This document shows, piece by piece, positions 10,713 through 20,558 of a DNA stretch of 64,000 bases (its first letter is position 1; every line of letters begins with the position of its first letter). The notes below the pieces were generated by a model, which was not told where the DNA came from, did not search any database, and worked only from the letters and a program-made list of their open reading frames with translations. A program made the position numbers and the translations under genes. Origin of the DNA: Absidia repens (taxonomy: Eukaryota > Mucoromycota > Mucoromycetes > Mucorales > Cunninghamellaceae). Where the stretch lies: positions 145,020 to 209,019 of the forward strand of contig MCGE01000049.1 in the NCBI GenBank assembly GCA_002105175.1. Reading direction: 5' to 3'.

Positions 10713-10899
10713 AAAAAAAAGTATGTTTTTTTTTTAATCTTATTTTTGTTGTGTATCCCACTGTATTTAACTTTTTTACCCGTATGCTATCGCAAGAAGT
10801 CCTAGATAGTGGTGGTCCAGATTTTAACATGGAGCCCATTATTTCCCCATCAGGATCTCATTCAGCAACTCATTTGACAACTGAATCTCCATCTCCATT

Positions 10900-11425
10900 G
10901 GCAAGGTGCATGGATTCAAACATACTACATAACAATACGGTGACCAATGCCCCTGTCAAAAGTGTGCCTTATCATACCTCATGGCAAGAAGATGATCATT
11001 TGAAGAAAACCTTGGGTGAACTGCAGCAAGATGGAATTATTAGGCCCTCCAATGGTGTTTGTGAAGAAAAAGGATGGATCTCTCCGTATGTGCACAGACT
11101 ATCGAAGAATGAACAAGATAACTGTGAAGGATGCCTAGCCGTTACCTCATCTGGACTCTTTGATTGGATCTTTGGGTGGAGCACGCTATTTTACAACAAT
11201 GTATTGTGCCAAGTGGGTTTTGGCAGATTGCTATGGATGATGAATCTATCAAGAAGACTGGCTTTACAACGAAATTCGGAACTTTTTGAATATCTGGTGC
11301 CCCGTCAACATATCAAAGGATGATGGCTACTATTCTCCAAACCATTTTTGGGCGACTTTGTGTAAGTGTTTATTGACGATATCATTATCTACTCGCGAAC
11401 TCTGGAGGAACACGCTGATTCTGGA
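10900..11425 (+). pseudogene. Ty3/gypsy reverse transcriptase relic
   Basis: Broken frames give successive RT landmarks: [28 protein letters not shown], the palm region, then VFIDDIIIYSRTLEEHAD near 11370-11420. At least three frame changes are needed. It is a lineage different from elements 1 and 2 (FIDD rather than FVDD). Confidence 0.82.
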
Positions 11426-11439
11426 TGTTGTCACTCTTA

Positions 11440-12790
11440 CATCCTTCGCCAACCCAAATGACAGCTCAAACTTTATCTCAAGTCATAACTTCATGGAGTC
11501 AACCGCGAATTCAATCATCAACTCAATCGCCAAGAAAACGACAACGAAGTAGTCCGGTATGGACGTATTTTGACTTATACGATGATGGAAATACTGCCAG
11601 TCTCATGTTTGTGTATGGAAAATAACAGGTAATAATCATATTAAATACTGTAAGATGTTACGAGATTTTTTGCTAACTACTGATTTTCAGATGATTTACT
11701 GTCAAATGCACAAACAAATCCACTTCCGGTCAATGGAAACACCTCAAGGCGAAGCACTACGGAATCTACAAAGCGATTAAGGATGTAGATGACAAAGCAC
11801 AACCCACCATTGATGAAATCTTCCAAAGGTAAGTACAAAAGAAGATAAAAAGGCATACTGTATACTGTATCAGTTAACTATACTTTGAGTGTGTTATAGG
11901 CAATTTGATATCGATAGTGATAAATTCAACGTACTTTTGGCAGAATGCTTGGTAAGCGACGACCAGCCGTTTACTGTTGTTCAATCGCCTTTTTTCAAAT
12001 CGCTATTATCGTCCCTGAATCCGTCGGTAGCTGTTGGAATGCGAACACAAACCATCAGTAATGACAACAACAATCGGTCAAATTTGAAGAAGCAACAAAA
12101 TTTATATCTGGGCAAGACTATCCTACAATCAATATTGTTATCCCTGCATACAGTACAACTTTTTGATGGATGTATTGGATCAATTTATCGAAGATCAAGG
12201 GCAATGATGACTCACCTCTGAAGATGGCAGCTGAAGTATGCTTTAACAAATTACAGCAGTATTATGTGAAAACAGATGATTCTCCTATCTCCATGGTGGC
12301 TTATTGTAAGTATAAAAAAAAAAACCACGAATATTAGATTTGTAATTTTTTAATTTTTTTTTTTTTTAGCGCTTGATCCAGGACTGAATATTGATTACAC
12401 AGATCAGAATCACTGGGAGATGGAATTTATACAGTCATGTAAACAGCAACTAGATGATCATTTATCGAATGTATTCACAACCATATGGACAAACAGCAAA
12501 ACGAAGTTGATGAACTACCCACCGTCAATCTAGACAACATGCATACGGACGACGAATTACAGCAAGAAGAACAGAAGAGCGTGTGGATGAAATCGACCTT
12601 TACCACCGTAGATCTATGGAACTCAGCACAGACTCACGGGATGTCTTGGAATGGCGGAGGATTAATCAAGATCTCATTAGATATTGTATGATGGAAAAAT
12701 ATCGACTGAAAAGAACATTGGGACTCCCTATGTGACGATGAACATTCGTTTACATAGTTTTGTTATTCCTCCTGCGCGTAGCTTTCCTGA
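11440..12790 (+). pseudogene. hAT transposase relic with introns
   Basis: The N-terminus carries a degenerate BED finger (SSPVWTYFDLYDDGN, then WKHLKAKHYGIYKAI). The body follows (DDQPFTVVQSPFFKSLL) and a C-terminal hAT dimerisation segment (VDEIDLYHRRSMELS with DVLEWRRINQD near 12590-12670). Three introns fit by sequence: 11629-11690 (GTAATA, branch-like TGCTAACTAC, TTTTCAG), 11829-11899 (GTAAGT...TTATAG) and 12306-12369 (GTAAGT...TTTAG). A TACAGTA at 12149-12155 shifts the frame; discounting its five extra bases puts the two flanking frames back in register. Two more such motifs lie in intron 2. In hAT transposases the C-terminal segment is known to mediate dimerisation. Other frame breaks make the copy inactive. 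Confidence 0.82.
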
Positions 12791-12839
12791 ACCAATCCCC
12801 ACTTTAGATTTTAGATTGTTATTTTTTTTTTTTACTCGA

Positions 12840-13248
12840 AATAAATTAGACATTATTATTTATACAGTATATCAAAAAATGAATATAAGACAGGTAGAAT
12901 TAAGTGGTATTCTTGTATACGGTTTTTGTCAATAAAAAAGTCACTCTTTATATACTACTGTATATCTTACAGTATGTTTCAGTGAAAATAGATATTACAG
13001 TATATGGGGTTATTGTTATTATTAGTTTTTATCATCATCATCATCTTTATCATAATCGTATGATGGTCTAATGTTAGATATATAATGGTATGATTGATAT
13101 CATTGCAAGGGAATTTTCTTTTCTATATTTCTATTTTTATTTTGGGTTGTTCCTACTGTGATCGGAATTTCAATTTATTTAGTCACGGACTTTTTCAGGA
13201 ACAGATTTTAATTTTAAATTTCATGCCATCATTTTTCATGATGTGACA
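12840..13248 (-). repeat. LTR-K, minus strand, footprint-rich
   Basis: Reverse complement begins TGTCACATCATGAAAAATG and includes AAAGAGTGAC and CCACTTAATTCTACC, matching LTR-K at 41391-41787. Against that copy it has three extra 5-bp TA-CTG-TA / TA-CAG-TA insertions between about 12955 and 13005. Confidence 0.78.
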
Positions 13249-13465
13249 CTAAGTAGTGGATACTTGAGGCTTGTTATATCTGTATAGGAATGACAAGTGT
13301 GAGAATAAGTGGAGGATTCAGGGGGTAAAAATAGAATAAAATGATAAAGCGGATACACAATCGATGACGATATAGGTACTTTGATATATATATTGCTAAT
13401 CAGGAACTAGGAATACGACAGTGATAGTGTGGGAAATGGTTAGTGACAAGTGACAATACAACAGC
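13249..13465 (-). repeat. LTR-E fragment split by LTR-B' fragment
   Basis: The flanking pieces (GTGGATACTTGAGGC on the left, GTGATAGTGTGGGAAATGG on the right) match LTR-E at 48521-48836 in reverse. Confidence 0.65.
13287..13421 (-). repeat. LTR-B' fragment
   Basis: AGAATAAGTGGAGGATTCAGG through GGAACTAGGAATACGACA (in two parts) matches the B' subfamily at 30446-30739 in reverse. At GATATATATATTGC it is the footprint-free counterpart of 48874. Confidence 0.78.
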
Positions 13466-13466
13466 C

Positions 13467-13597
13467 CATAGTAGTAATTGTACCGTATTTTTTTATACAG
13501 TTCATAACTACTTCCTTATAGAAGGATGGTGGGTTCATATCAAATAAAGGTTATCAACACTCTCATCTTTTGATTTTATTGTATTTAACAAAACTTT
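13467..13597 (+). repeat. LTR-A fragment
   Basis: Diverged 3' half of LTR-A, including ATCAAATAAAGGTTATCAAC and CTCTCATCTT. Confidence 0.75.
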
Positions 13598-13635
13598 CGG
13601 TGAAATAACCGCACCGATGGGTATGGATGAATAAG

Positions 13636-13640
13636 TGAAT

Positions 13641-13675
<35 letters not shown>

Positions 13676-13988
13676 GGATGGATGGATGTTTGAATGGGTA
13701 TATGGATAAATAGATAGATAGATGATGGATGGATGGATGGATGGATGGATGGATGGATGGATGGATGGTTGTTTGAATGGGTATATGGATGAATAGATAG
13801 ATGATGGATGGATGGATGGATGGTTGAATGGGTATATGGATAAATAGATAGATAGATAGATGGATGGATGGATGGATGGATGGATGTTTGAATGGGTATA
13901 TGGATTAATAGATAGATAGATGATGGATGGATGGTTGAATGGGTAGATGGATAAATAGATAGATAGATAGATGATGGATGAATGGATG
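13636..13988. repeat. (GATG)n/(GATA)n microsatellite
   Basis: Blocks of GATA and GATG tetramers separated by GGGTATATGGATAAATAG. Serine/tyrosine/isoleucine/histidine-rich minus-strand frames come only from the repeat. Confidence 0.95.
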
Positions 13989-13989
13989 T

Positions 13990-14500
13990 ACAGCATGTGT
14001 CTACCTTCTTTTTGATACCGAGTTCAGTCAATGAGTTATCCAGATATGTTGAGAGGTGTTTCGTCTGAATGTTTATTTTCCGTATGTATGAAATCCAATA
14101 GAGTGTAGTTCAGCTTGAATTGTTTGTTTACATAGTGTTCAGTTACGCCCATGAAGGAAAGGTTGTTGGGAGACGTCCACATGTCCAAAGTAATGGAGAT
14201 TTTTGAGTCCACCAGCTAAAAAAAAGGTAGAAGGTAAGATAACTGTGATATACAAAATGAAAAGAAAAAAAAAAACTTGCCTGATATCCAGTTTGACCGA
14301 TTGTTGTTGTAATCGCTGATGATTTGTGATCGTATCGTGACAGTAGTTGGAACAGTTACAGATGGATTTAGGTATGATAATAATGACTTGGAAAGAGGAA
14401 GTTTTTTTTTATTGTTCAGCACTTCAGATGCCGCCTGCCAAAATCTGTCAAAACTGAAACCTAATCGGGATACTCGAGACAATAATACCATTAGGTATTG
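13990..14500 (-). pseudogene. hAT transposase relic
   Basis: Minus strand encodes PLSKSLLSYLNPSV near 14400 and, after a likely GC-AG intron (about 14216-14283), DSKISITLDMWTSPNN with FMGVTEHYV. These match the central hAT transposase region that contains a catalytic aspartate. The copy resembles the 11.9 kb relic (FFKSLLSSLNPSV). The microsatellite truncates its C-terminal side. Confidence 0.78.
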
Positions 14501-14510
14501 ATGCTCATCG

Positions 14511-14760
14511 TTGTCGCATCATGAGAATCTGTTCCTGAAAAGTCCGTGACTAAATAAATTTAAATCCCGATTAGGAGCAATACAAAATAAAAATAAATAA
14601 TCACACAACAGTTGTGATGAAAGAAAAGAAAACAATGATTTTACTTTAGTATATTATGTGGAATTAATTTCCGGACTTGTTTATATTAGCCAAGCGGACA
14701 GAACTGTCCGATGATAAAACATGCCGTGGAAGCAGCAAATCAGAATAAAAATATTTGTTA
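14511..14760 (+). repeat. LTR-K, 5' part
   Basis: Starts TGTCGCATCATGAGAATC and shares AATAATCACACAACA and GATGAAAGAAAAGAAAACAA with 41391-41787. The 3' part is not recognisable. Confidence 0.68.
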
Positions 14761-14840
14761 TTTTTTTTTTTGAAAAAAAAAGTATCAAAGATCATGAAAG
14801 TTGTTTGCGATATCAACGGCACCTAAAAAAAATACAGTAG

Positions 14841-15244
14841 CTATTCATGCATATATTGTACAGTAATATACAGACTTACTTTTTCGAGTTTCGTATTCTT
14901 CAAATACTTGGGGGTCGTTGAATTTGCACCATCGTACCCCTTGCATTCCTGAATTGACGAGATCCCACCGTCTTGCCTGTCCTGGTAAGAGCAGGCGTGC
15001 CATTGTTCCTCCAGGTCATCATATGCAGCATAAGTCCTATCCAAGTCAAGTATTCCAGGTACGTTAGATCCATCCAATTGCTGACCATCGAATGCGCGTA
15101 TGTGTTAATGGCGGGGATTACATAGAAGCGGATGTGATCTACCGGCAAAAAACGCATGAGGTAGTTGAAGGGTGAATGATTTTTTATTTTTGCGTTGGTT
15201 GTAGTAAAATTGCTCTGAGATGTAAATCGGTCATCAATATACAC
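14841..15244 (-). pseudogene. piggyBac-like transposase fragment
   Basis: Minus-strand frame reads NYLMRFLPVDHIRFYVIPAI, then NTYAHSMVSNWMDLTYLEYL, then TWIGLMLHM. The pattern of a leading hydrophobic helix, I..N.YA, then W..L...E...W.GL...M is that of the N-terminal part of the piggyBac DDE domain. No catalytic aspartates are preserved in what remains, and the frame changes downstream near 14960. Confidence 0.62.
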
Positions 15245-15276
15245 CTCACGCCGTCTTTAAGTTCCTTGACCTTCGT

Positions 15277-15352
15277 CAGTGTACTGTTTTGCATATAAAT
15301 GTAGCAATAAAAATAATAGAAAGTGTCACATTGATGTGAATCAGGTACAATG
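15277..15352 (+). repeat. LTR-A fragment (5' end)
   Basis: About 70 bp match the LTR-A start (TTTTGCATATAAATGTAGC and AGTGTCACATTGATGTG). It is cut by the LTR-B at 15353. Confidence 0.75.
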
Positions 15353-15819
15353 TGTTGTATTCCTGGTTCCTGATTAGCAATATTTATATCAAAGTACAGT
15401 AACTATACCATCATCATTTGTATATCCGCCTTATCTCTTTATTCTATTTTTTACCCCCTGAATTCCCCACTTATTCTCACACTTCTCATTCAACACATCT
15501 GATAGCACACAGTCTCAAATATAATGTTATAAAACTCCCATCCACAGAATCAAATGTCTTCATTTTCTCATAAAACGACTTGACATTTTATCAATTAAAT
15601 AAAAACCAGATCATATTGCCACAAAGATGGTCATGTCCGGGACAACTGTCCCACTGCTCCTCCACTTCGACTATGCTATAACTGCAAACGTCCTGGACAC
15701 ATTGCTGCTGCTCTGACACCCCCTCCCACCTCTGTTTCCTCTCCCATGGTGACTCACCAGCTTTCAGATGCCGCCACCCGACATTCCCCTATATCACTTA
15801 TTTTATAACAACCATTTCA
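15353..15819 (+). repeat. LTR-B with inserted gag piece
   Basis: TGTTGTATTCCTGGTTCC to ACCATTTCA. The expected word CCAGATCAATTGTATCAC is split by about 180 bp of foreign sequence. TACAGTA near 15396 is a 5-bp insertion relative to other LTR-B copies. Confidence 0.8.
15611..15787 (+). pseudogene. Gag zinc-knuckle fragment inside LTR-B
   Basis: Encodes two knuckle-like units, CHKDGHVRDNC and CYNCKRPGHIAA, followed by a proline/serine-rich stretch. CX2CX4HX4C knuckles are typical of retroelement gag and LINE ORF1 proteins. The second unit lacks the last cysteine. Confidence 0.65.
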
Positions 15820-15820
15820 C

Positions 15821-15945
15821 GCTGGAGCTTTTGGAAATTCTCCGATTTATTGAGTGTCACAGTTTTTTTTTTATTTTTTATTAAAGTGTGGGTTTTGATG
15901 GGTTAGGATTAAAATTTCCGCCATTTCGCACTATGGTAGGCTGAA
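15821..15945 (+). repeat. Structured repeat S, partial copy
   Basis: CGCTGGAGCTTTTGGAAAT and GTGTGGGTTTTGATGGG match 5728-5850. The GC-rich hairpin part is absent. Confidence 0.65.
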
Positions 15946-16567
15946 TGATTCAGTCTCCGCATTTTGCTTTCTATTTTTTTTGGCCCCCATTTTTTTTCCC
16001 CTCTTTCTTTTTTTTTTTTTTTTTTTTCTCTCTTCATGATAGTCTGAAGGATATGATGGCAAGGCTCATTGGGGTACTGGTGATCTAGGATTAGTGTTAG
16101 AATTTGAATTAGGGGCGTTTTCAAAAACGCAAAACAAACATCATGGGGAAACCCTTTCATTTCGGTTGAAGGATTTGGGAACGTCAGTAGATTAGCATCA
16201 TGGAATCGTCATTAGTTTAGTAATAGTTTGTCATCGTTTCTATCTACCTCTGAATAAATAAGTCCTTTTTCTTAGAATTAGTTTCTCTGTTGTACGTTTA
16301 CATTATGAGCATCATTGAATGTGTATCACATGCATAAAAAAAAGTGTGTCTATATATGAATGGAACGGATTGGATATTACGGAGACTTCTTCCACTAACT
16401 ATATAAGTTTGTGCGTGGAAAAGAATACAGGGATGTGTTTGTGTGAAAAAACAGCTATTACAGTGTATTTTGTTGTGGTGGGGTACATTGAAGAGCAAAT
16501 TTGAGAATACTATTAATTATGTAGCCACTGGGTGGCAAGGGGGTTCTGAAGTGTGGGTTTTGATGGA
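15946..16567 (+). repeat. Direct duplicate segment with H-like core (copy 2)
   Basis: Second copy of 6945-7520. The H core here reads CATGGGGAAACCCTTTC near 16144. Confidence 0.8.
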
Positions 16568-17039
16568 AGAGTAACAATATTCTCATCTTACTTCGATTTT
16601 ATATATATATATATATATTTTACAAAAGACCCGAGATACAACATTTTTTAAGATGAACCCTGTTGAACTCAATTATCCTACTGCCCCTACGAATAACAAG
16701 ACAGTTGACCAAATTTTGGAAGAAGCAGCCAAGAACACCATGGATCATGATGACACCATCCAAGAAGCATTAAAGAAATGAAAGCAGAGATAAATCGATC
16801 TCAGTATCGTATTAAATCTCCGTACAATGATTACATAAGGTGCAAGAAATATGGTACCGAAAATCAACTTTATGAAATTAAAAATAAATTGGAGGACATG
16901 AAACGTGACAGAGACTTACAAGAGTCATTACGACAACAGACAACGTGTATTTGACACAGTGGTTCTGGTGCCGTTGGCTAAACTGTGCAATGAATGAAGA
17001 ACACCAAGCGTGGTTTAATCAAAATCTCTTGGTCAGAAG
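16568..17039 (+). pseudogene. LTR-A tail plus gag relic, interrupted by element 2
   Basis: 16568-16643 is the 3' end of an LTR-A relative ending GATACAACA, followed 9 bp later by a gag start (ATG at 16653). The product resembles the N-terminus of element 2 gag (NNKTVDQI against NNKTVDDI) but stops after about 40 residues. It restarts in other frames, has an internal deletion, and ends at GCAATGAATGAAGAACACC (NEEHQAWF) near 17030. Element 2 begins at 17040. The self-priming words TCTCATCTTA and TAAGATGA are both kept. Confidence 0.78.
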
Positions 17040-17367
17040 TGTTGTATTTTGCATATGAATGTAGCAATGAAATGAAATAAAGTGTGACATTGACGTAAAT
17101 CATGCACAATGTAAGTGAAATAAAAATAAATTCAAATCCAGCGCTACAATGCAAGGGCTCAGATCATATATGGGTGTCATGATCTGATTTCACTTTTTCA
17201 TGTCTTTGAAAAAGAAACCCATTTATTATATCAAACCGTAGTAGTAGTTATACTGTTTCATACCATAATCACATCATTATAAAAAGATGCTTGATTTATA
17301 TCAAATAAAGGTTATCAACATTCTCATCTTATTTATTTTATTTTTATAAAAACCTTGAACTACAACA
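17040..17367 (+). repeat. LTR-A, 5' LTR of element 2
   Basis: TGTTGTATTTTGCATATG to ACTACAACA, 328 bp. It is very similar to the 3' LTR of element 1 at 3570-3914, differing by a few substitutions and a shorter T/A run. Confidence 0.94.
17278..17331 (+). promoter_or_regulatory. LTR promoter: TATA box and predicted mRNA start
   Basis: TATAAAAAG at 17278-17286 is followed about 40 bp later by TTCTCATCTTA (17321-17331). A start at or just before this block gives an mRNA whose first bases include TCATCTTA. That string is the complement of the site at 17373-17380. The start position is inferred from TATA spacing only. Confidence 0.6.
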
Positions 17368-17372
17368 TTTTT

Positions 17373-17380
17373 TAAGATGA
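17373..17380 (+). other. Candidate self-priming primer-binding site
   Basis: TAAGATGA lies 5 bp after the LTR and includes the gag ATG. It is perfectly complementary to TCATCTTA at 17324-17331. No TGG-type tRNA primer site is present after the LTR. Tf1/sushi chromoviruses are known to prime from their own mRNA 5' end, and this arrangement fits. Confidence 0.55.
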
Positions 17381-19950
17381 ACTCTGAAGATAGACCTGCC
17401 AGCCCCAATAACAACAAGACTGTGGACGATATCATAACTGAAGCCCAGACAAATCCTTTAAATCATTCCGAATCTATGGAAGTGGATGATCATGTTACAA
17501 CAGTAGATCCAGATCAAATGGATATGGCCACTCCTGAAGAAATTAAGGCGGAGCTGGGTAGAACTGAATACAAGTTAAAAACAATTTACGGTGATTACTT
17601 GGATTACAAAAAGAAAGGTGACATGGCAAATATGGAGCGTATCAAGAAGCAATTAGCAGAATTGAAGCAAGACCGTGACATACAGCAATCTTTTTTAAAT
17701 ATGATGATAACACCAGAAAAGCAACAAGTACGGTCAAAGATATCATTTAAAGATATTCCTCTGTTCCAAGTAAAAAATCAATATGTGTATGATACAAGAC
17801 AGCGTATTTTTGACACAGTAAGTGATTTCTTAAGCACCTTCGAAAAGATATTGGCATCAGAACAAGTGAATCTAGACGAACAATGGTGCAGATGGCTCAA
17901 CTGTGCCATGAACCAAGAACATCAAGCATGGTTTGGTCAAAACCTTTTAAATCAACCATTGAAATGGAAAGAAGCTCGGCTTATCTTTGAACGACGCTTC
18001 GAATCCGTTGCATATAAACTGTTTATGGGTGTAAAAGCAGTGACAATGGAAATGGAATCTGGTGAATCCGTCCTTGCCTTTGGTGATAGGCTAGTAAAGG
18101 CAATGCACGAAGGTGAATTGGAAGATGGGCAAGCGTTAGCCTATCGTTTCCTTGGATGTTTACCTACGGAATTTGCAAATGCAGTGGGTGCTGCATGGGC
18201 TGGCCAAAGTCAAACCCTGGGCCAATCCTTGCCAACCAAAGTGCACCAATTAGTTGACATTGCAAGAACGATCACCTTACCTATGGATGTGAAGAAAAAA
18301 CAAGACAAGCGTCACTTTAAGTCCAGCAGCTGTTGGACTCAAAAAATAAAACATGATAATTTTAAATCATGCTATTATTGTAACAAATCTTGGGCACCTG
18401 CACACAGGTGCATACAACGTGACAAGGCAAAAGGAGTCAGTAAGGCTCGTGCTTTAAAGAGACAAAAAAAATCCGATGAGATTGACAACGAAGCACTTAA
18501 AGGTAAACATCATATCAAAATAACAAAAGCTATGGAATCAGTAAATTCACTCTCCCTTTATTTACCTATGACTGTAAAGGAAACTAGATTGCAGGCGCTA
18601 CTAGACACAGGCACTGATGTGTCTGTCATAAGTTTAGATATTTGTACAAAAAATAATTTTGTTATTAATAAAGAAAAAGCCTTAATTGAAGGTGTTGGAA
18701 AAAATAATTTTGTCAACCAAATCGGATACACTGATGTATTACCTATCTCTTTCAATCATAAAAAAATAAATCACAGTTTTAAAGTAATTGAAATGCATGA
18801 TGATTTATTATTAGGTATGGACTGGGTACAGAAATGTCAGATCACTATTAGTAATAGACCACATAACTGGGATGACAACGATGTGCGCATATTTGATGAT
18901 CATATAGATGATTCACTAGTGCCAAATGACACCCCAGCTGGAACGGAGTTTGAAAGAAAACTTTTTTTCTTCCCTCAAACCCCTTCTGGAACAAAATTCA
19001 TGCATAAATAAAAATACTTTTTGTACTATACCTGAATCAATAGTAAAACTACCAACGGAAAATGTCTCTCGGACATTTTTCAGACAATACCCTATACCTA
19101 TTGCTTTACAAGCTTTAATAGATGAAACCGTAAATAAATGGTTACAAGAGGGTACAATCACATTAGCCATAGTCAACACATCATGGAACAGTCCGTTGAC
19201 TCTGGCACCGAAAAAAGATGAATTCGGAAATACCACTACAAAACGAGCTTGTTTAGATCCACGGCATATCAATAAATTTCCCTTGCCTCTGATTAGAGAC
19301 ATTTTTCATCACTTAAGTGGATCAGCTGTTTTTAGCACCCTTGATCTACAGAGTGCTGTTCACCGTTTTCAAATTGCACCTGAAGATCAGCATAAGACAA
19401 CTTTTACACATAATGCTCTACAATATACAGTATGTTTCAAGGTTGTCCTTTTGGACTCAAACCACTTTCAGCTAAGTTTCAAAGGGTGATGAACATTATT
19501 TTTCGAGATGTACCTTTTGTACATGTATTTGTGGATGATATAATTGTCCATTCTAAAAATATCAGTGAGCATACACATCATGTATGCACAGCAATAAAAA
19601 AATTAACAGATGTCAATTTAATTTTAAATTCAAAGAAAAGTCACTTTGCACAGAAATGTCTCTATCTTTTGGGATTCTGCATCTCTAATATCGGAGTTTC
19701 TTTGGATAGGCGTAAACTCACCAATGTAATGGACTGGCCTATCCCTGTGACAGGTCGAGATATCCAAAGTTTTTTAGGAGTAGCTAATTATTTTAGGGAA
19801 CATATTCCTAAAATTGCTGAGTTGACCGCACCGTTAGATGCATTACGATCTTATCAAAAGTTACCTATCCCTAAAGAAAAATGGACAGATGAATGCATTG
19901 CTCATCGAATTGACCGATACTGTTACAACACGACCCTATACTGTATTTAA
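17377..19950 (+). pseudogene. Ty3/gypsy gag-protease-RT, element 2 (frameshifted, truncated)
   Basis: ATG 9 bp after the LTR opens a 544-residue frame. It holds an acidic N-terminus, a coiled-coil-like stretch (residues 55-110), a retrotransposon gag core (residues 150-300, WCRWLNCAMN), a zinc knuckle (CYYCNKSWAPAHRC near 330) and a retropepsin (LLDTGTDVSVIS near 410). A frame change near 18965 leads into the RT. A second change near 19424 coincides with an inserted TACAGTA absent from element 1. FVDD follows near 19530. Homology stops near 19905, so RNase H and the integrase N-terminus are missing. Gag is intact to the protease, so the copy is younger than element 1 at its 5' end. Confidence 0.93.
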
Positions 19951-20007
19951 GCTCGCCAATTACGACAATGCCAGGGACAACTCCAGCTACCGTACTGCGT
20001 CTGACTG

Positions 20008-20190
20008 AAAAAAATGCCACCAATGTCAAAAATATAATATTAGTAAAAAGGGTTATAATCCTTTGCGTCCAATCTATGCAAATACAGTATACCTGGTGAT
20101 CATTGGGCAGTGGATCTTGCAGGTTCATTCAAAACGTCATTTAATGGTAATCACTATATCTTAGTGATGGTAGATGTATGTACCCCCAGA
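20008..20190 (+). pseudogene. Integrase fragment of element 2
   Basis: KKCHQCQKYNISKKGYNPLR and the start of the integrase core match element 1 near 2340-2510. It is joined to the RT part through about 100 bp of unrelated sequence (19905-20007). A TACAGTA at 20086-20092 is a 5-bp insertion relative to element 1. It ends abruptly at GTATGTACCC. Confidence 0.85.
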
Positions 20191-20267
20191 TACAACAGAT
20201 ATACATATAGTACGAAACCAAAGCAATTAATTCATAAAGTATCACAAAATAGGCTTTTTGTCAAATT

Positions 20268-20558
20268 AAAATAAGATGAGAATGTTGATAATCTTTATTT
20301 GATGTACCATCCTTTTATAAGAATGTGGTTATGATATAAAAACAATACAACTATTGCTACGGTTTGGAATAATGGATGGGTTTCCTTTTCAAAGGCAGGA
20401 AAAATTAAAATCAGATCATGACACCCATGCATGATCCGAGCCCTTGTATTATAGAACTGGATTTAAATTTATTTTTTCTTTCACTTGCATTGTGCCTGAT
20501 CCACACTTTCTTTTATTTTATTTTATTGCTCCATTTACAGTATATACAAAATACAACA
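20268..20558 (-). repeat. LTR-A, minus strand, 3'-truncated
   Basis: ATAAGATGAGAATGTTGAT through AAAATACAACA is the reverse complement of LTR-A. It lacks the last 30-40 bases of the LTR. TACAGTA near 20536 is a 5-bp insertion relative to other copies. Confidence 0.85.

Noticed and set aside
13535..14031. Minus-strand frames rich in HPSIYLSIY
   Set aside because: Translation of the GATA/GATG array; only the hAT part right of 13990 is real coding relic.
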